Part shown: piece by piece, positions 10,515 through 20,363 of the stretch
How the letters are laid out: every line of letters starts with the position of its first letter
Numbering within the stretch: position 1 is the first letter of the stretch
The notes under the pieces: model-generated
Told to the model about the DNA's origin: nothing
The model's database searches: none
The model's input: only the letters and a program-made list of their open reading frames with translations
Origin: Magnaporthiopsis rhizophila
Taxonomy: Eukaryota > Ascomycota > Sordariomycetes > Magnaporthales > Magnaporthaceae
DNA: 25,445 nucleotides
Reading direction: 5' to 3'
Assembly: GCA_003049465.1 (NCBI GenBank)
Contig: PYSS01000169.1
Coordinates: 1 to 25,445 of the forward strand
Translations under genes and position numbers: made by a program

Positions 10515-11756
10515 TAGAGAAAGTTTTCCTTGCGTTCAATCCTCCTTTTTCTTTTCCCTTTGCCCGTTCCCGGGTCGTAGGGGACCGCGCATTTTTATAG
10601 GTTTATGCTGCTCTTGAAAAATATGTTGGAACCATCTAGCATTTTCCATTAACTTCTAGTGGCGAACGCGTTTTGCCACAGCATTGCAGTACGCCGTAAA
10701 TATGAACAACGCTGTCATAGCCGGCCTAAGGAGGACCCAGCCCCGTGCACGTGATCCAAAAGGCAGCCACTGACAATTCCAGATCCGTCTGACAGCGCAG
10801 TACTGGGGCAAGGGTATCACGACACGTAGGGGCGGATAAACAGTAGTATGCGAAGATATCTTACAAACAGGTCTGTGGGCCGGAGGCCGGTCCCGTCAGA
10901 CGATCTATCTAGTGCAGCGCCTGCCCGGGCCCTGGTCGCGTGACTTATGATCACGTGACCACCCTGGGTGGTGCCCGTCACGGCGCTTTATCCGTCGTGG
11001 CCCTAGTGACCGTGACAAAGGGCCTGTGTCCAAGTCCCGAGCGCTAGGACACCAAAGGTAGGAGCACGAATGCTTGTCTTTTGGCCGGTAATGTTATCAC
11101 GGGACCTAGGACCTTGACAGTTGGCATAGCATTGATAGGAAGGGATTTAAGGAGCAGGAAGGAGTTCCTGAAATGGCCAGGTTTATCTCAGCACGCATAA
11201 CCTGTCAGGTGAATCTTAACAAGAAATGGGAATGTGGCCGAGGACTGGGACAGAGTGTTCCGATGGCATCGTCCCCTCTCCGCCACCGGCTCTTCCTCCA
11301 TCCTCCTTTCCTCAACCCTCTCTTTATCTATCCTCGTTTCTCCATCCTCATTCGCAACTTATTGCCGCCATCCTAACGCGGATTGGCTACCAAACTCATC
11401 CACCCGTCCACATTTCGAAGCTTATTGGGCACCATCACGGCCGATTTGGCCATCACAGGAGCGAATTCCCACCTGGACGCTGAGAGCTAATAGGAAACTC
11501 CCTTTTTTTTGACCTATCGATTGTTGTTCCAGTCAGGAGCGCTTTGTGCGATTGGCCAGCGCGCCCCATCCTAGGCGATGAGGACAAAATCAGTGAGGAG
11601 AGCAATGAAAAGGGCAGGGAAGCAGAAGATCAAGATACGCTCATTACCTGCTAAAAAGGGAGGGAGCAGCTAAGAATGCCACTCCATTTTATGAACTTCT
11701 GCTGCGGTCTGACGAGCGAAGGGAGGATTGTGGCTGAACGCAGTGAGGCTTGAGGG
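10515..11756. other. Non-coding spacer downstream of the NLR relic
   Basis: No recognisable coding frame is present. A short perfect palindrome ACCACCC-T-GGGTGGT lies at 10958-10972 beside a CACGTGACC motif. The longest frames (about 11170-11510) are low-complexity and hydrophobic without homology that I can name. Confidence 0.55.
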
Positions 11757-11823
11757 TTTGGTCAAAAGGTATGAGGGCGAAGTGGTCTTTGCCCCCTTAT
11801 AATTTGTATACCTTTTGACCAAA
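11757..11823. repeat. Perfect 16-bp inverted repeat with 35-nt loop
   Basis: TTTGGTCAAAAGGTAT at 11757-11772 is the exact reverse complement of ATACCTTTTGACCAAA at 11808-11823. A second overlapping pair, GTGGTCTTT (11782-11790) and AAAGACCAC (11821-11829), could form an alternative hairpin. It lies about 95 bp left of the inverted-repeat element and may be a separate very small element or a structured RNA. Confidence 0.85.
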
Positions 11824-11917
11824 GACCACAGACCAGAGCTTGCGGAGGTCCAAGGTTATGGCCACAAGATGATTTTCGAGTGTGGAATAGGATTTACCGG
11901 CTGAGTACCTTAAACCC

Positions 11918-12120
11918 GTGACAGGTCAGGCCATGAGGGGGTTGTCTGGTGGGTGCCAAAGTGGTATTATTTTATAAGATAAGAAGGGAAGAGGATGGAA
12001 ATGGTCCTCATCCTTGGAGGGCTCGGGGCGGCCCTTATATATAGAAGTTTATATATAAAAGTCCTGGCCCAAGGGGCACCCCTTGGGCCACGTGATCCGT
12101 GCCTAGCACGGATCCATAAC
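11918..12120 (+). repeat. Left terminal inverted repeat
   Basis: It pairs with 12487-12674 in opposite orientation. Shared landmarks, outer to inner, are AGGTCAGGCCA, GTCTGGTGGGTGCCAAAGTG, GGGCTCGGGGCG, TCCTGGCCCAAGG and the hairpin ATCCGTGC-nnn-GCACGGAT. The left copy contains a short insertion around TATATATAGAAG. Differences from the right copy are mainly transitions. Confidence 0.88.
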
Positions 12121-12486
12121 ATAGCCCCCTCCTCCGCTGCGCGCCCTCCCTCCTCGGGCGGGCTTGGTTATAATAGCTTCATTTATCGTGCCAGTCGTGC
12201 TCCTTCGGGGACCGTATTGGTTATCTACCGGGCCCCAGTCTGGTTCACTCTGGTATTTTTCCTTTTATCAGTTTGCCCTTAATTTGCCCTTGGTGGGATT
12301 GTCACCCTTTTTCCCGTTCCTGCTTTATAAGTTGCCGGCATCATCCCTTGTGCCTTCCTTTTTGTGGTTTATACAGAACCTTTATATTACCAAATAAGAT
12401 TTATATTATTCCCTTTCTTTTTTCCCTTTCTTTTCGCCCTTTTCCCAATTTCTTCCTTTCCCCTCCCGCTTATTTTCCTGCTTCTT

Positions 12487-12674
12487 GTTACGGATCCGTG
12501 CTGGGCACGGATCATGTGACCCAAGGGGTGCTCCTTGGGCCAGGACCCCCGTATATAGGGGTCGCCCCGAGCCCCCCAAGGGCGAGGCCCGTTTCCATCC
12601 CCCTCCTCCACATCCTGTAGAATAACACCACTTTGGCACCCACCAGACGACCCTCTTGTGGCCTGACCTATCAC
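12487..12674 (-). repeat. Right terminal inverted repeat
   Basis: Reverse-complement counterpart of the left repeat. The inner end GTTACGGATCCGTGC matches GTTATGGATCCGTGC from the left copy. The GGATCCGTGC/GCACGGATC hairpin sits at the inner end of both arms, so each arm is itself foldable. Confidence 0.88.
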
Positions 12675-12986
12675 AACACCTTACATTCGAGTATTCCTAT
12701 GGTGGTGGCAGTTATCTTTGCAAAGATTTTAATATTAAGCATGGCCAGATGTATGCCTTTTCGTTAGCGGTTAACCGCTTACCTATTAGCATTTCAAAAT
12801 AGTCACGGCCCGGCTCGATCTGGGAATAGCTTCAAATTCGTCCAAAAATGACGGTATCCATATTGCTGACCAAAAATGTCGCGGTTTGCTAGTTCGAACG
12901 GATAGATTTTTGCTGTATTTTGGTGGTGGCGGCGTCCGACCCCCCTGGTAAATTTGGACCTACTGTCAACCCGTTTTCAAGACACA

Positions 12987-13815
12987 GCAATCCAATACAG
13001 GGCTTTTCGCTGTGGCAAAAGTTGCCCGAGCAAGCCGCCGAGCACCAGCGGCAGCTGGAATACTGGAAGACGCAACTGGCAGACAGTTCGCTTGCGGAAC
13101 TGCTATGTGATCGAAAACGGCCTGCCTTCCTGTCCGGCGAGGCCGGCATCGTCCAGTTTACCATCGAGGGCGCGGCATATGAGCGACTGCAGGCCTTCTG
13201 CCGCGCGCGCCAGACGACGGCATTTGTCGTCCTTTTGGCTGCGTTCCGTGCAGCACACTACCGTCTCACGGGGGTTGGCGACGCCACCGCCGGCACGCCC
13301 ATCGCCAATCGCAACAGACCTGAGCTAGAAAATCTGATCGTCTTTTTGTTAACACGCAGTGCATGAGGATTACAATGGACCAAGAGGATACCACATTTGA
13401 CACGCTGGTCAAGCAGGTACGAGCCACGGCCACGGCTGCCTTCGCGAACCAGGATGTCCTGTTTGAGAGGATCGTCTCGGCGCTTTTGCGGGGGTCCCAC
13501 AACGCGTCCCGCAACCCCCGGTGCAGCTCTTCTTCGCCTTACACTCGCAAACTGCCCTGGATAGGGTCGAGCTCGAAGGCACGTCGGCCGAGCCGGCGCC
13601 AGGGGACATGGAGTTCCACCTGTTCCAAGCCGAGCACCACCTGTCGGGCAAGGTCCTGTACTCGATGGACCTCTCCGAGAGGAAGACAATCGAGGGTGTC
13701 ATGGCCGTGTTCCAGGAGGTGCTCCGCTGGGGTCTGGATCGACCCCAGACGCCCATCTCGGCACTCCCCCTGACAGACAGGCTGTACGAGCTCGACACGA
13801 TGAGCTTGATAAACA
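12987..13815 (+). other. NRPS condensation domain 1, C-terminal half only
   Basis: Homology begins abruptly inside the domain at AIQYRAF (12987) and continues with HQRQLEYWKTQLADS, LLAAFRAAHYRLTGVGDA and GTPIANRNRPELEN. It then passes through two more frames to the domain end ISALPLTDRL. The N-terminal half with the catalytic HHxxxDG motif is absent. Frame changes occur at about 13005, in the T run at 13343-13347 and in the C run at 13515-13520. This domain cannot catalyse condensation. Confidence 0.9.
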
Positions 13816-13844
13816 TCGAGCGCACGGACTACCCGCGGGACTTG

Positions 13845-15390
13845 AGCGTGGTGGACATTTTCCGCCAGCAGGTAGCCGCCCTCCCAAACGCAACGGCCGT
13901 CACGGACTCGTCGGGGCGGCGCCTGACTTATGCCCAGCTTGACGCCGAGTCGGACCAGACGGCAGCCTGGCTTCGGGGCATTCCGGCCGAGACGCTCATC
14001 GGCGTTTTGGCCCCGCGCTCGTGCGAGGCCATCGTGACTTTCATGGGTATTCTCGAGGCCAAGCTGGCGTACATCCCCCTTGATGTCAACGTGCCTGGCG
14101 CCCGTATCGGGGCTATCCTGAAGGCGGCTGAGTGCAGGCTGGTGCTGCTTGGCCGCGGGGTGCCCCCTCCAGACACCGACCTGGCCGGCATGGACGTGGT
14201 TCGTATCAACAGCACGTTGGACCGCTCCTCGGCGGGCCGTCATTCGAGCCCGTTAGGGGCAGAGGTTGCTGATGGGCCCTTGGCTACGAACCTCGCCTGC
14301 GTCATGTTTACGTCTGGCTCGACCGGCAAGGCCAAAGGTGTCATGGTCGAGCACAGGGGAATCGTGCGCCTGGTGAAGGCACCAACGTCGTGACGTCCGC
14401 GGCATCGGCCGTCCCCGTGGCCCATGTGACTACGCTCTCGTTCGATCTCTTGACCTAGGAGCTCTACGCGCCGCTTCTTAACGGCGGCTCCGTCGTTTGC
14501 ATCGATTACATGACGCTTCTCGTCCCAGCGGCACTAGCCAAGGTTTTTGAGAGGGAGCAGGTGTGTGCAGCCCTGCTCACGCCGGCGTTCCTCAAACAGT
14601 GCCTCGCCGGCCCCGAGTCGGCTACTGCCATCGCGCAGCTCAACGCCCTCTTGGCATGTGGAGAGCGCCTGGACGTCCAAGATGCCATCGCGGCTTGCAA
14701 GGTCGCTACCAAGTGCGGCATCGTCAACGCTTACGGCCCGACGGAGAACACCTTGTTTAGTACGATATTCAAGATGGCTTGCAGGAAGACTGCCCCAACG
14801 GTGTGCCTACCGGCCGGTCCCTCACCAACTCTGGGTCCTACACCATGGATGGGCGCTAGCGACTGGTACCCATTGGTGTGGTGGGAGAATTGGTCCTCAC
14901 GGGAGACGGCCTGGCGCGCGGTATACAGATTCGGCGCTGGACCGTGACCGGTTTATCGAGGTGGAAATCGCCGGCAAGACAGTCAAAGCCTACAGGACCG
15001 GCGACAAGGTACGCTACCGGCCCACGGACGGCGAGGTGGAATTCTTTGGTCGCATCGACCAGCAGGTCAGGATTCGCGGCCACCGTATCGAGTTGGCCGA
15101 GGTCGAGGCCGGACTGCTCCGACACGAAGCCGTCACCGATGCCGCCGTCGTCGTGCGTAACACGCAGGAGGGTCAGGAGCCCGAGATGATCGCTTTCGTG
15201 CGGGCGCCCAGGCCGATGGAGCAGCAGTCGCAGGCGGTCGCCGAGGCCGAGATCCGGAGCCGGCTGCGCGTCTTCCTGCCCAAATACATGATCCCCGAAG
15301 GCATCGTGCTGATGGACCAGATGCCGCTTAACGCGAACGGCAAGGTCGACCGCAAGGAACTCGGCCGGCTCGCGCAAACGGCGGCGAGGA
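13845..15390 (+). other. NRPS adenylation domain 1, broken
   Basis: The domain selects and activates an amino acid as an aminoacyl-AMP. Visible core motifs are LTYAQLDAESD (A2 region), MFTSGSTGKAKGVMVEH (A3), NAYGPTENT (A5), GELVLTGDGLARG (A6), YRTGDKVRYRP (A7), RIRGHRIELAEVE (A8) and NANGKVDRKEL (A10). Frameshifts lie near 14379, 14780 and 14923. TAG at 14456-14458 replaces the conserved Trp of the A4 segment (TTLSFDLLT-stop-ELY). A second TAG at 14857-14859 replaces a Gln. The substrate cannot be called reliably because specificity residues lie across the breaks. Confidence 0.92.
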
Positions 15391-15423
15391 GCGAGGCCCA
15401 GGCCGCAATTGCGGTGGCCGCCC

Positions 15424-15640
15424 GCGATGAAATCGAGCTCGCCGTCTGCGACGAATGCGTAGGCGTGCTGGGAGCCGGCGAGGTCGGTGTCAACGACGAC
15501 TTTTTCGCCCTGGGCGGCCACTCTCTCATGGCCACCAAGCTCGCCGCGCGCCTCAGCCGCCGTCTTGGCACCGCCGTGTCCGTCAAGAGCGTTTTTGATC
15601 GCCCCGTCCTGGCCGATCTTGCCGCGACGGTCCGTCGTAA
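15424..15640 (+). other. NRPS carrier (T) domain 1
   Basis: The frame is intact through VGVNDDFFALGGHSLMATKL. The Ser codon at 15522-15524 is the phosphopantetheine attachment site, within the consensus DxFFxxGGHSL. This short domain is one of the few parts with no visible lesion. Confidence 0.93.
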
Positions 15641-15689
15641 CAGCTCCGCCTCGCACAGCCCGATCAAAAGAGTCCTGGACTATTCCGGT

Positions 15690-16995
15690 CCCGTCCAGCA
15701 GTCCTTTACGCAGGGCCGAGTGTGGTTTATGGAGCAGCTGGCTGGTGGGACGACGTCGTACCTCATGTCGATGGCCACGCGCTTACGCGGAGCTCTGAAC
15801 ATCCACGCTCTAGAAGCTACTTTAGGCGCTTTGGAGCAACGCCACGAAACACTCCGTACAGTGTTTGACGAAGTGGACGGTGTGGGCGTACAGGAGGTGC
15901 TCGATAGCGGGAGAGTAAAGCTTAAAGTTATGAGCCTATCCCCCGAGGACGACGACTTCAGTGGGCTGCTGCTCAAGCAGCAGACGACGCTGTTCGACCT
16001 CAAATCTGAGCCTGCATGGAGGGTCCCTCTAATTCAGCTGCCAGGAGTCGACGACAACATCCTGTCGATCGTCATGCACCACATCATAGCTGACGGCTGG
16101 TCCATTGATGTCCTGCGCCAGGAGCTCGGCGCGTATTACACAGCAGCCTTGCGTGGCCACGTGCCGCCCCCAATCCAATACCGCGACTTCTCCGCCTGGC
16201 AGAGAGAGCCGGCACAGGCAGCGGACCACGGGCGCCAACTCGAGTACTGGAAGACGCAGCTCGCTGATAGCACTCCGGCTGAGTTTCTTACTGACCGCTC
16301 GCGGCCCAGCGTCCTCTCGGGGGGCTGCAGGTGTGATCGATTTCGCGATTGATGGGGCCCTATACGGACGATCGCAGGCGTTCTGCCGGGCGGGACGGAC
16401 AACCTCCTTTATCGCACTGTTGGCAGCCTTCCGCGCTGCGCACTACCGGCTAACCGGCGTGGAAGATGCCACTATCGGGAGTCTTATTACTAACCGCAAC
16501 CGCCTAGAAACCGAGAACCTCATTGGCTTTTTCGTCAACACCCAGTCCATGCGCGTGGCCGTCGGTGACGACGATTCCTTCCAGGACTTGGTGGAGCGAA
16601 CCAGGACGACCGCCGCGGCCGCCTTCGCTAACAAGGACGTACCTTTCGAACCCATCGTGTCGTCGTTGCGTCTCGACACCAACGATATGTCCCGCAACCT
16701 GCTCGTCCAAACTATGCCGGTGCCGCACTCGCAAAAAGACCTCGATAGGATCCAGCTAAAAGGCCTAACCGCGGACGCCGTCCCCGGCACGGCCACGACC
16801 AGGCCGGACGTCGAGTTCCACATGCTCCAAAGGGCAGACAGTCTGAGCGGACGGGTCCTGTATTCCAAGGATCTGTTCGAGCCCAAAACGATACGCTGCC
16901 TCGTGTTTGTTTTCCTTAGCGTCCTCCGCCAGGGACTCGAGCAGCCGCAGGAGCCCATCTCCGCGCTCCCTCTCATAGAGAACGGCCTCGACAAG
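15690..16995 (+). other. NRPS condensation domain 2
   Basis: It starts with VQQSFTQGRVWFMEQL and has the catalytic HHIIADG at 16077-16097, then IQYRDFSAWQ, YWKTQLADSTPAEFL, NLIGFFVNTQSMRV and the end ISALPLIENGL. Only one frame change is seen, in the G run at 16317-16324. The active-site His-His-x3-Asp-Gly is kept. It would have joined the residues of modules 1 and 2. Confidence 0.93.
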
Positions 16996-16999
16996 TTCC

Positions 17000-17400
17000 G
17001 TGGCAATTCGGGCGCGTTCGTCATAAACCGCAGGCAGCAGCTCGTCCCTCCAGGAGTTATGGGCGAATTGGTCGTGGCCGGAGACGGTCTGGCACGAAGA
17101 TACGCGGATTTTGACCCGGATCGAAACCGGTTTGTGGAGATTGAGGTCGTGGTCGGCAACACTCCTATTAAAGCGTACAGAACAGGAGACCGCGCCCGGT
17201 ACCATCCGACTGATGGCTAGCTAGAATTTTTCGGCCGTATGGACTAGCAGATCATGATCGGCGGCCACCATATCGAGGTGGCCGAAGTGGAAGCCGCGAT
17301 CCTCAAGCAGGATGCCGTGGCAGATGCCGCCGCCGTGGTAAAGGCCGGCAAGATTATCGCGTTCATGACGACCAAGGCGACTAAGAACACGCCTCCCGAC
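17000..17400 (+). other. NRPS adenylation domain 2, remnant after internal deletion
   Basis: Directly after the condensation domain (LDKFRG) the sequence jumps to NSGAFVINRRQQLVPPGVMG, which belongs near the A6 motif, then GELVVAGDGLARRY and YRTGDRARYHPTDG. The roughly 400 residues that carry motifs A1-A5, including the ATP-binding loop and all substrate-pocket residues, are missing. Two TAG stops (17218-17220 and 17245-17247) sit at positions that are Gln in the sister modules. The domain cannot activate any substrate. Confidence 0.9.
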
Positions 17401-17403
17401 CAC

Positions 17404-18078
17404 GATGACGCCAGCGGACAGGTCGATGGGTGGGCAACACACTTCGACAAGGCCGCGTACACCAACATCGACAAGATTGAGGACACGACCCTCGGCAACG
17501 ACTTTATGGGCTGGACTTCCATGCACGACGGCAGCCTGATCGACCGCGCCGAGATGCAGGGGCGGCTCGACGAAACGATGCAGGCCATGCTGGAGGGAGC
17601 GGCGCCCGGGCGTGTGCTCAAAATCGGCACCGGAAGCGGCATGATCCTATTCAACCTCGCCAGGGCGGCGGGCGGCCTCGAAGGGTACTGGGGTCTCGAG
17701 CCTTCCCGCGCCGCCACTAGGTTCATCAACGATCGGGTCAAGGCCGACGCCATGCTGGTTGGCCGCGTCCACATGCACGTAGACACGGCGGCAGACGTTG
17801 GCCATCTAGAGCTGCGCCCTGAGCTTGTGGTCATCAACTCGGTTATCCAGTACTTTTCAACTTGTGAATATCTTACCGAAATCATCGACCAGCTTGTTCG
17901 GACGTGTGGTGTTAAGCGCATCTTTTTTGGCGACGTCCGGTTCTACGCAATTAATAAGCAATTCCTCGCATCGAGTGCATTACATTCGCTTAAAACGTCG
18001 GTCACGAAGGCTGGTGTCAGGCAAATCATTGCAGAGCTGACTGAAAGCGAAGAGGAGCTGCTTGCGGGAAAATGTGAC
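17404..18078 (+). other. Embedded N-methyltransferase (MT) domain
   Basis: The domain transfers methyl from S-adenosylmethionine to the amino group of the tethered residue. It is recognised by AAYTNIDKIEDTTLGNDFMG and GWTSMHDGSLIDRAEMQGRL. The SAM-binding loop is VLKIGTGSGM, followed by YWGLEPS, VVINSVIQYF, KRIFFGDVRFYAINKQFL and IIAELTESEEELLA. The acidic residue expected before the glycine loop (E in EIGTGSG) is Lys here, codon AAA at 17620-17622. A segment of several tens of residues that normally follows EELLA is deleted, and the frame changes near 18078. Its module assignment (module 2) is firm. Activity is very unlikely. Confidence 0.92.
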
Positions 18079-18080
18079 CG

Positions 18081-18710
18081 GTGCCCGGCGTCGACCAAGC
18101 TGCCTGGGCGGACTTTGAGGCGTCGGGTATAAGTCGGGAGGGTCTCGCTAGCCTCTTACGGAGCGCGCCGACCGCCGCCACCATCGCCACTAAAAATATA
18201 CCCTGGCGCAAAACGATGCTTGAAAAGCTCGTCGTCGAGTCGCTCGACGCCGAGGGCGACGCTCAAAACACCGTCGACGGGGCGGCCTGGATCTCAACCG
18301 CCCAGTCTGCGGCTGAGCTTCGCGAGTCGCTGTCTGCTGCTGACTTGGCGCGCCTGGCCGACGAGGCTGGCTTCCGGGTCGAGGTCAGCTGGGCGCGCCA
18401 GCGGTCTCACGCCGGCGCCCTGGATGCCGTGTTCCACAAGATCGCGGCCGAGGGCGGCGCGCGTGTTCTGTTCCAGTTCCCCACCGATGACGAGCCGGGG
18501 GGCTCGCCGGCCGCCCCGCTCACGAACCAGCCGCTGCAGCGCCTGCGCCGCCGCCGTGTCGAGGCGCAGGTCCGTGAGGGGCTACAGAAGATGCTCCCGG
18601 CACATATGGTGCCCCAGAAGATTGTCGTGCTCGGCTGTCAGCTCCCGGTCGGAGCAGACGGCAAGGCCAACCGCGAAGAACTGGGTCGCATGGCCCAGGC
18701 TATCCAGAAG
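18081..18710 (+). other. Adenylation domain 2 C-terminal part after the MT
   Basis: The frame from 18081 carries WADFEASGISREGLASLLRS, GAAWISTAQSAAELRESL, AGFRVEVSWARQRSHAGALD and QPLQRLRRRRVEAQV, then PAHMVPQKIVVLG and GADGKANREELGRMA. These match the tail of MT-containing adenylation domains, where the last subdomain resumes after the insertion. The A10 Lys that helps adenylation is present in GADGKANREEL. No stop is found in this 0.6-kb stretch. Confidence 0.85.
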
Positions 18711-18744
18711 CCCAGCGCCGTGGCTTCTGTACACGCCAGCCCGA

Positions 18745-18955
18745 AAGACGACATCGAGACCGTCGTCTGCGAGGAGTTCGGTTCGGTCCTCGGCGCGGGG
18801 GTCGGGATAAATGACAACTTCTTCAACCAAGGGGGCACTCCCTTATGGCAACCAAGCTCGCGGCTCGCCTCAGCCGTCGACTGAACACCGATATCCCGGT
18901 CAAGAATATCTTTGACCAGCCCGTTTTGAGCGACTTGGCCGACACGATTCGCCGT
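18745..18955 (+). other. NRPS carrier (T) domain 2, frameshifted at its active site
   Basis: DIETVVCEEFGSVLGAG leads to DNFFNQGG, and the frame then shifts inside the G run 18831-18835. In the new frame HSLMATKLAARLSRRL follows, with the phosphopantetheine Ser codon at 18839-18841. The break therefore falls between the two glycines and the His-Ser of the core motif. One missing base in the run accounts for it. Confidence 0.92.
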
Positions 18956-18994
18956 ATTTGGGCTTCGCACAAGCCCATCGCAAAGGCCATCCAC

Positions 18995-20320
18995 GACGGC
19001 CCGGTCAAGCTGTCGTTTGCTCAGGGCCATCTCTGGTTCCTGGACCAGATCGACCTTGGAAAGACGGCGTACATCATCCCCATGGCGACGCGCCTGCGCG
19101 GGCCATTAAACACGAGAGCCTTGGAGGCGGCAACCCGGGCCCTCGAAACGAGGCACGAGATTCTGCGCACGACGTTATACGAGATAGACGGCGTAGACGT
19201 GCAAACCGTGGGACCTGTCGGCACTAGCAAAATCAACATCGTCGACATGTCGGCTAAAACGCACCAAGAGTACACCCAGCTCCCGCGGAGAGAACAGGCT
19301 ATCGCATTCAATCTGGCCGCCCAGCCGGGCTGGCGAGTCGCCCTTATAAAACTGGGGCAAAACGACCACGTCCTTTCCGTCGCCATGCATCATATCATTT
19401 CTGACGGGTGGTCCATCGACGTGATGCGCCGCGAACTGGGCCAGTTTTACGCCGCGGCGGTCCGGGGGCGCGACCCCCTATTGGCCATTCCAGTGCTCCC
19501 GATCCAGTACCGCGGTTTCGCCGTATGGCAAACGCAACAGTCTGCCGAGCATGGGCGCCAGCTGCAATACTGGAAAAAAATGCTGGCAGACAGCTCCCCA
19601 GCCGAGCTGTTAACGGGTAAGCCCCGGCCGGCCACACTCTCGGGAGACGCGGGCGTTGTGCTTTTGGCGATTGATGGGCCCATGTACGAGGACCTCCAGG
19701 CATTCTGCAGGTATTATCAAACCACCTCGTTCACCGCACTGTTGGCCGCGTTCCGTGCAGCCCACTACCGCCTCACCAAGGGAGCCGAGAGTGCCATTAT
19801 CGGTACTCCAATCGCCAACAGGAACCGGCCCGAGCTCGAAACACGATCGGGTTCTTCGTCAACACCCAGTGCATGAAGATCGCGGCTGGCAAAGATGACA
19901 CATTTGAAGGCCTGGTCAAACAGGTCCGCTCCACAACGACGGCGGCGTTTGCAAACCAAGACGTTCCCTTCGAGCGCACTGTGTCGGAGCTTTTGCCTGG
20001 GTTCAGGGATAGCTCAACCTCCAGAAATCCCTTGGTTCAGCTCATGTTTGCACTGCATTCGCAGCAGAATCTCGAGCGTATACCCTTGGAGGGCTTGGCT
20101 GCCGAGGCCGTCCCGGGCAGCCCGACGACCCGCATGGATCTCGAATTCCACCTTTTACAGGGTCGGAAAGGACTCGAAGGCAGGGTTCTTTATAGCAAGG
20201 ACCTGTTCGAGGAGAAAACTGTCGACGGAATCGCAGCCGTCTTCCTCGAGATCCTCCGCCGCGGCCTCGACCGCCCCCGCACCCCGCTGTCGACGCTCCC
20301 GCTCACAGACGGACTCGGCG
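18995..20320 (+). other. NRPS condensation domain 3
   Basis: It begins with VKLSFAQGHLWFLDQIDL. It carries an intact HHIISDG at 19388-19408, then IQYRGFAVWQ, LAAFRAAHYRLTKGAES and GTPIANRNRPE. After a one-base frame change near 19841 it continues with IGFFVNTQCMKI and FANQDVPFERTVSEL, ending in STLPLTDGLGE. It is the best preserved condensation domain, with catalytic residues present and one lesion. Confidence 0.93.
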
Positions 20321-20363
20321 AGGTGCGGTCCATGAGCCTCCTGGATATTCGACAGACGGACTA

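Larger units (their letters stand above)
11918..12674. mobile_element. MITE-like non-autonomous element with long inverted repeats
   Basis: About 757 bp are bounded by long terminal inverted repeats (listed separately) around a 366-bp AT-rich, pyrimidine-biased core with no coding frame of note. The outermost matching bases are GTGACAGGTCAGGCC on the left and GGCCTGACCTATCAC on the right. Flanks carry ACCTTAAA (left) and ACCTTACA (right) a few bases outside, which may be a decayed 8-bp target duplication. An 8-bp duplication would suggest hAT-type mobilisation, but the ends lack a clear hAT terminus. The superfamily is therefore open. It has no transposase and would depend on one elsewhere. 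Confidence 0.75.

Noticed and set aside
11173..12620. Hydrophobic open frames around and inside the inverted-repeat element
   Set aside because: They come from pyrimidine-rich DNA, overlap one another and lack a plausible membrane-protein pattern or start context.
11918..12674. LTR retrotransposon with long terminal repeats
   Set aside because: The long repeats are in inverted, not direct, orientation, and the core encodes no Gag or reverse transcriptase.
12880..12910. GTTCGAA-like box suggesting a tRNA gene
   Set aside because: No A box at the proper distance and no cloverleaf could be folded around it.
14856..15656. Long minus-strand frame (266 codons) opposite adenylation domain 1 and carrier domain 1
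   Set aside because: It is antisense to clear NRPS coding sequence and owes its length to GC-rich third positions.
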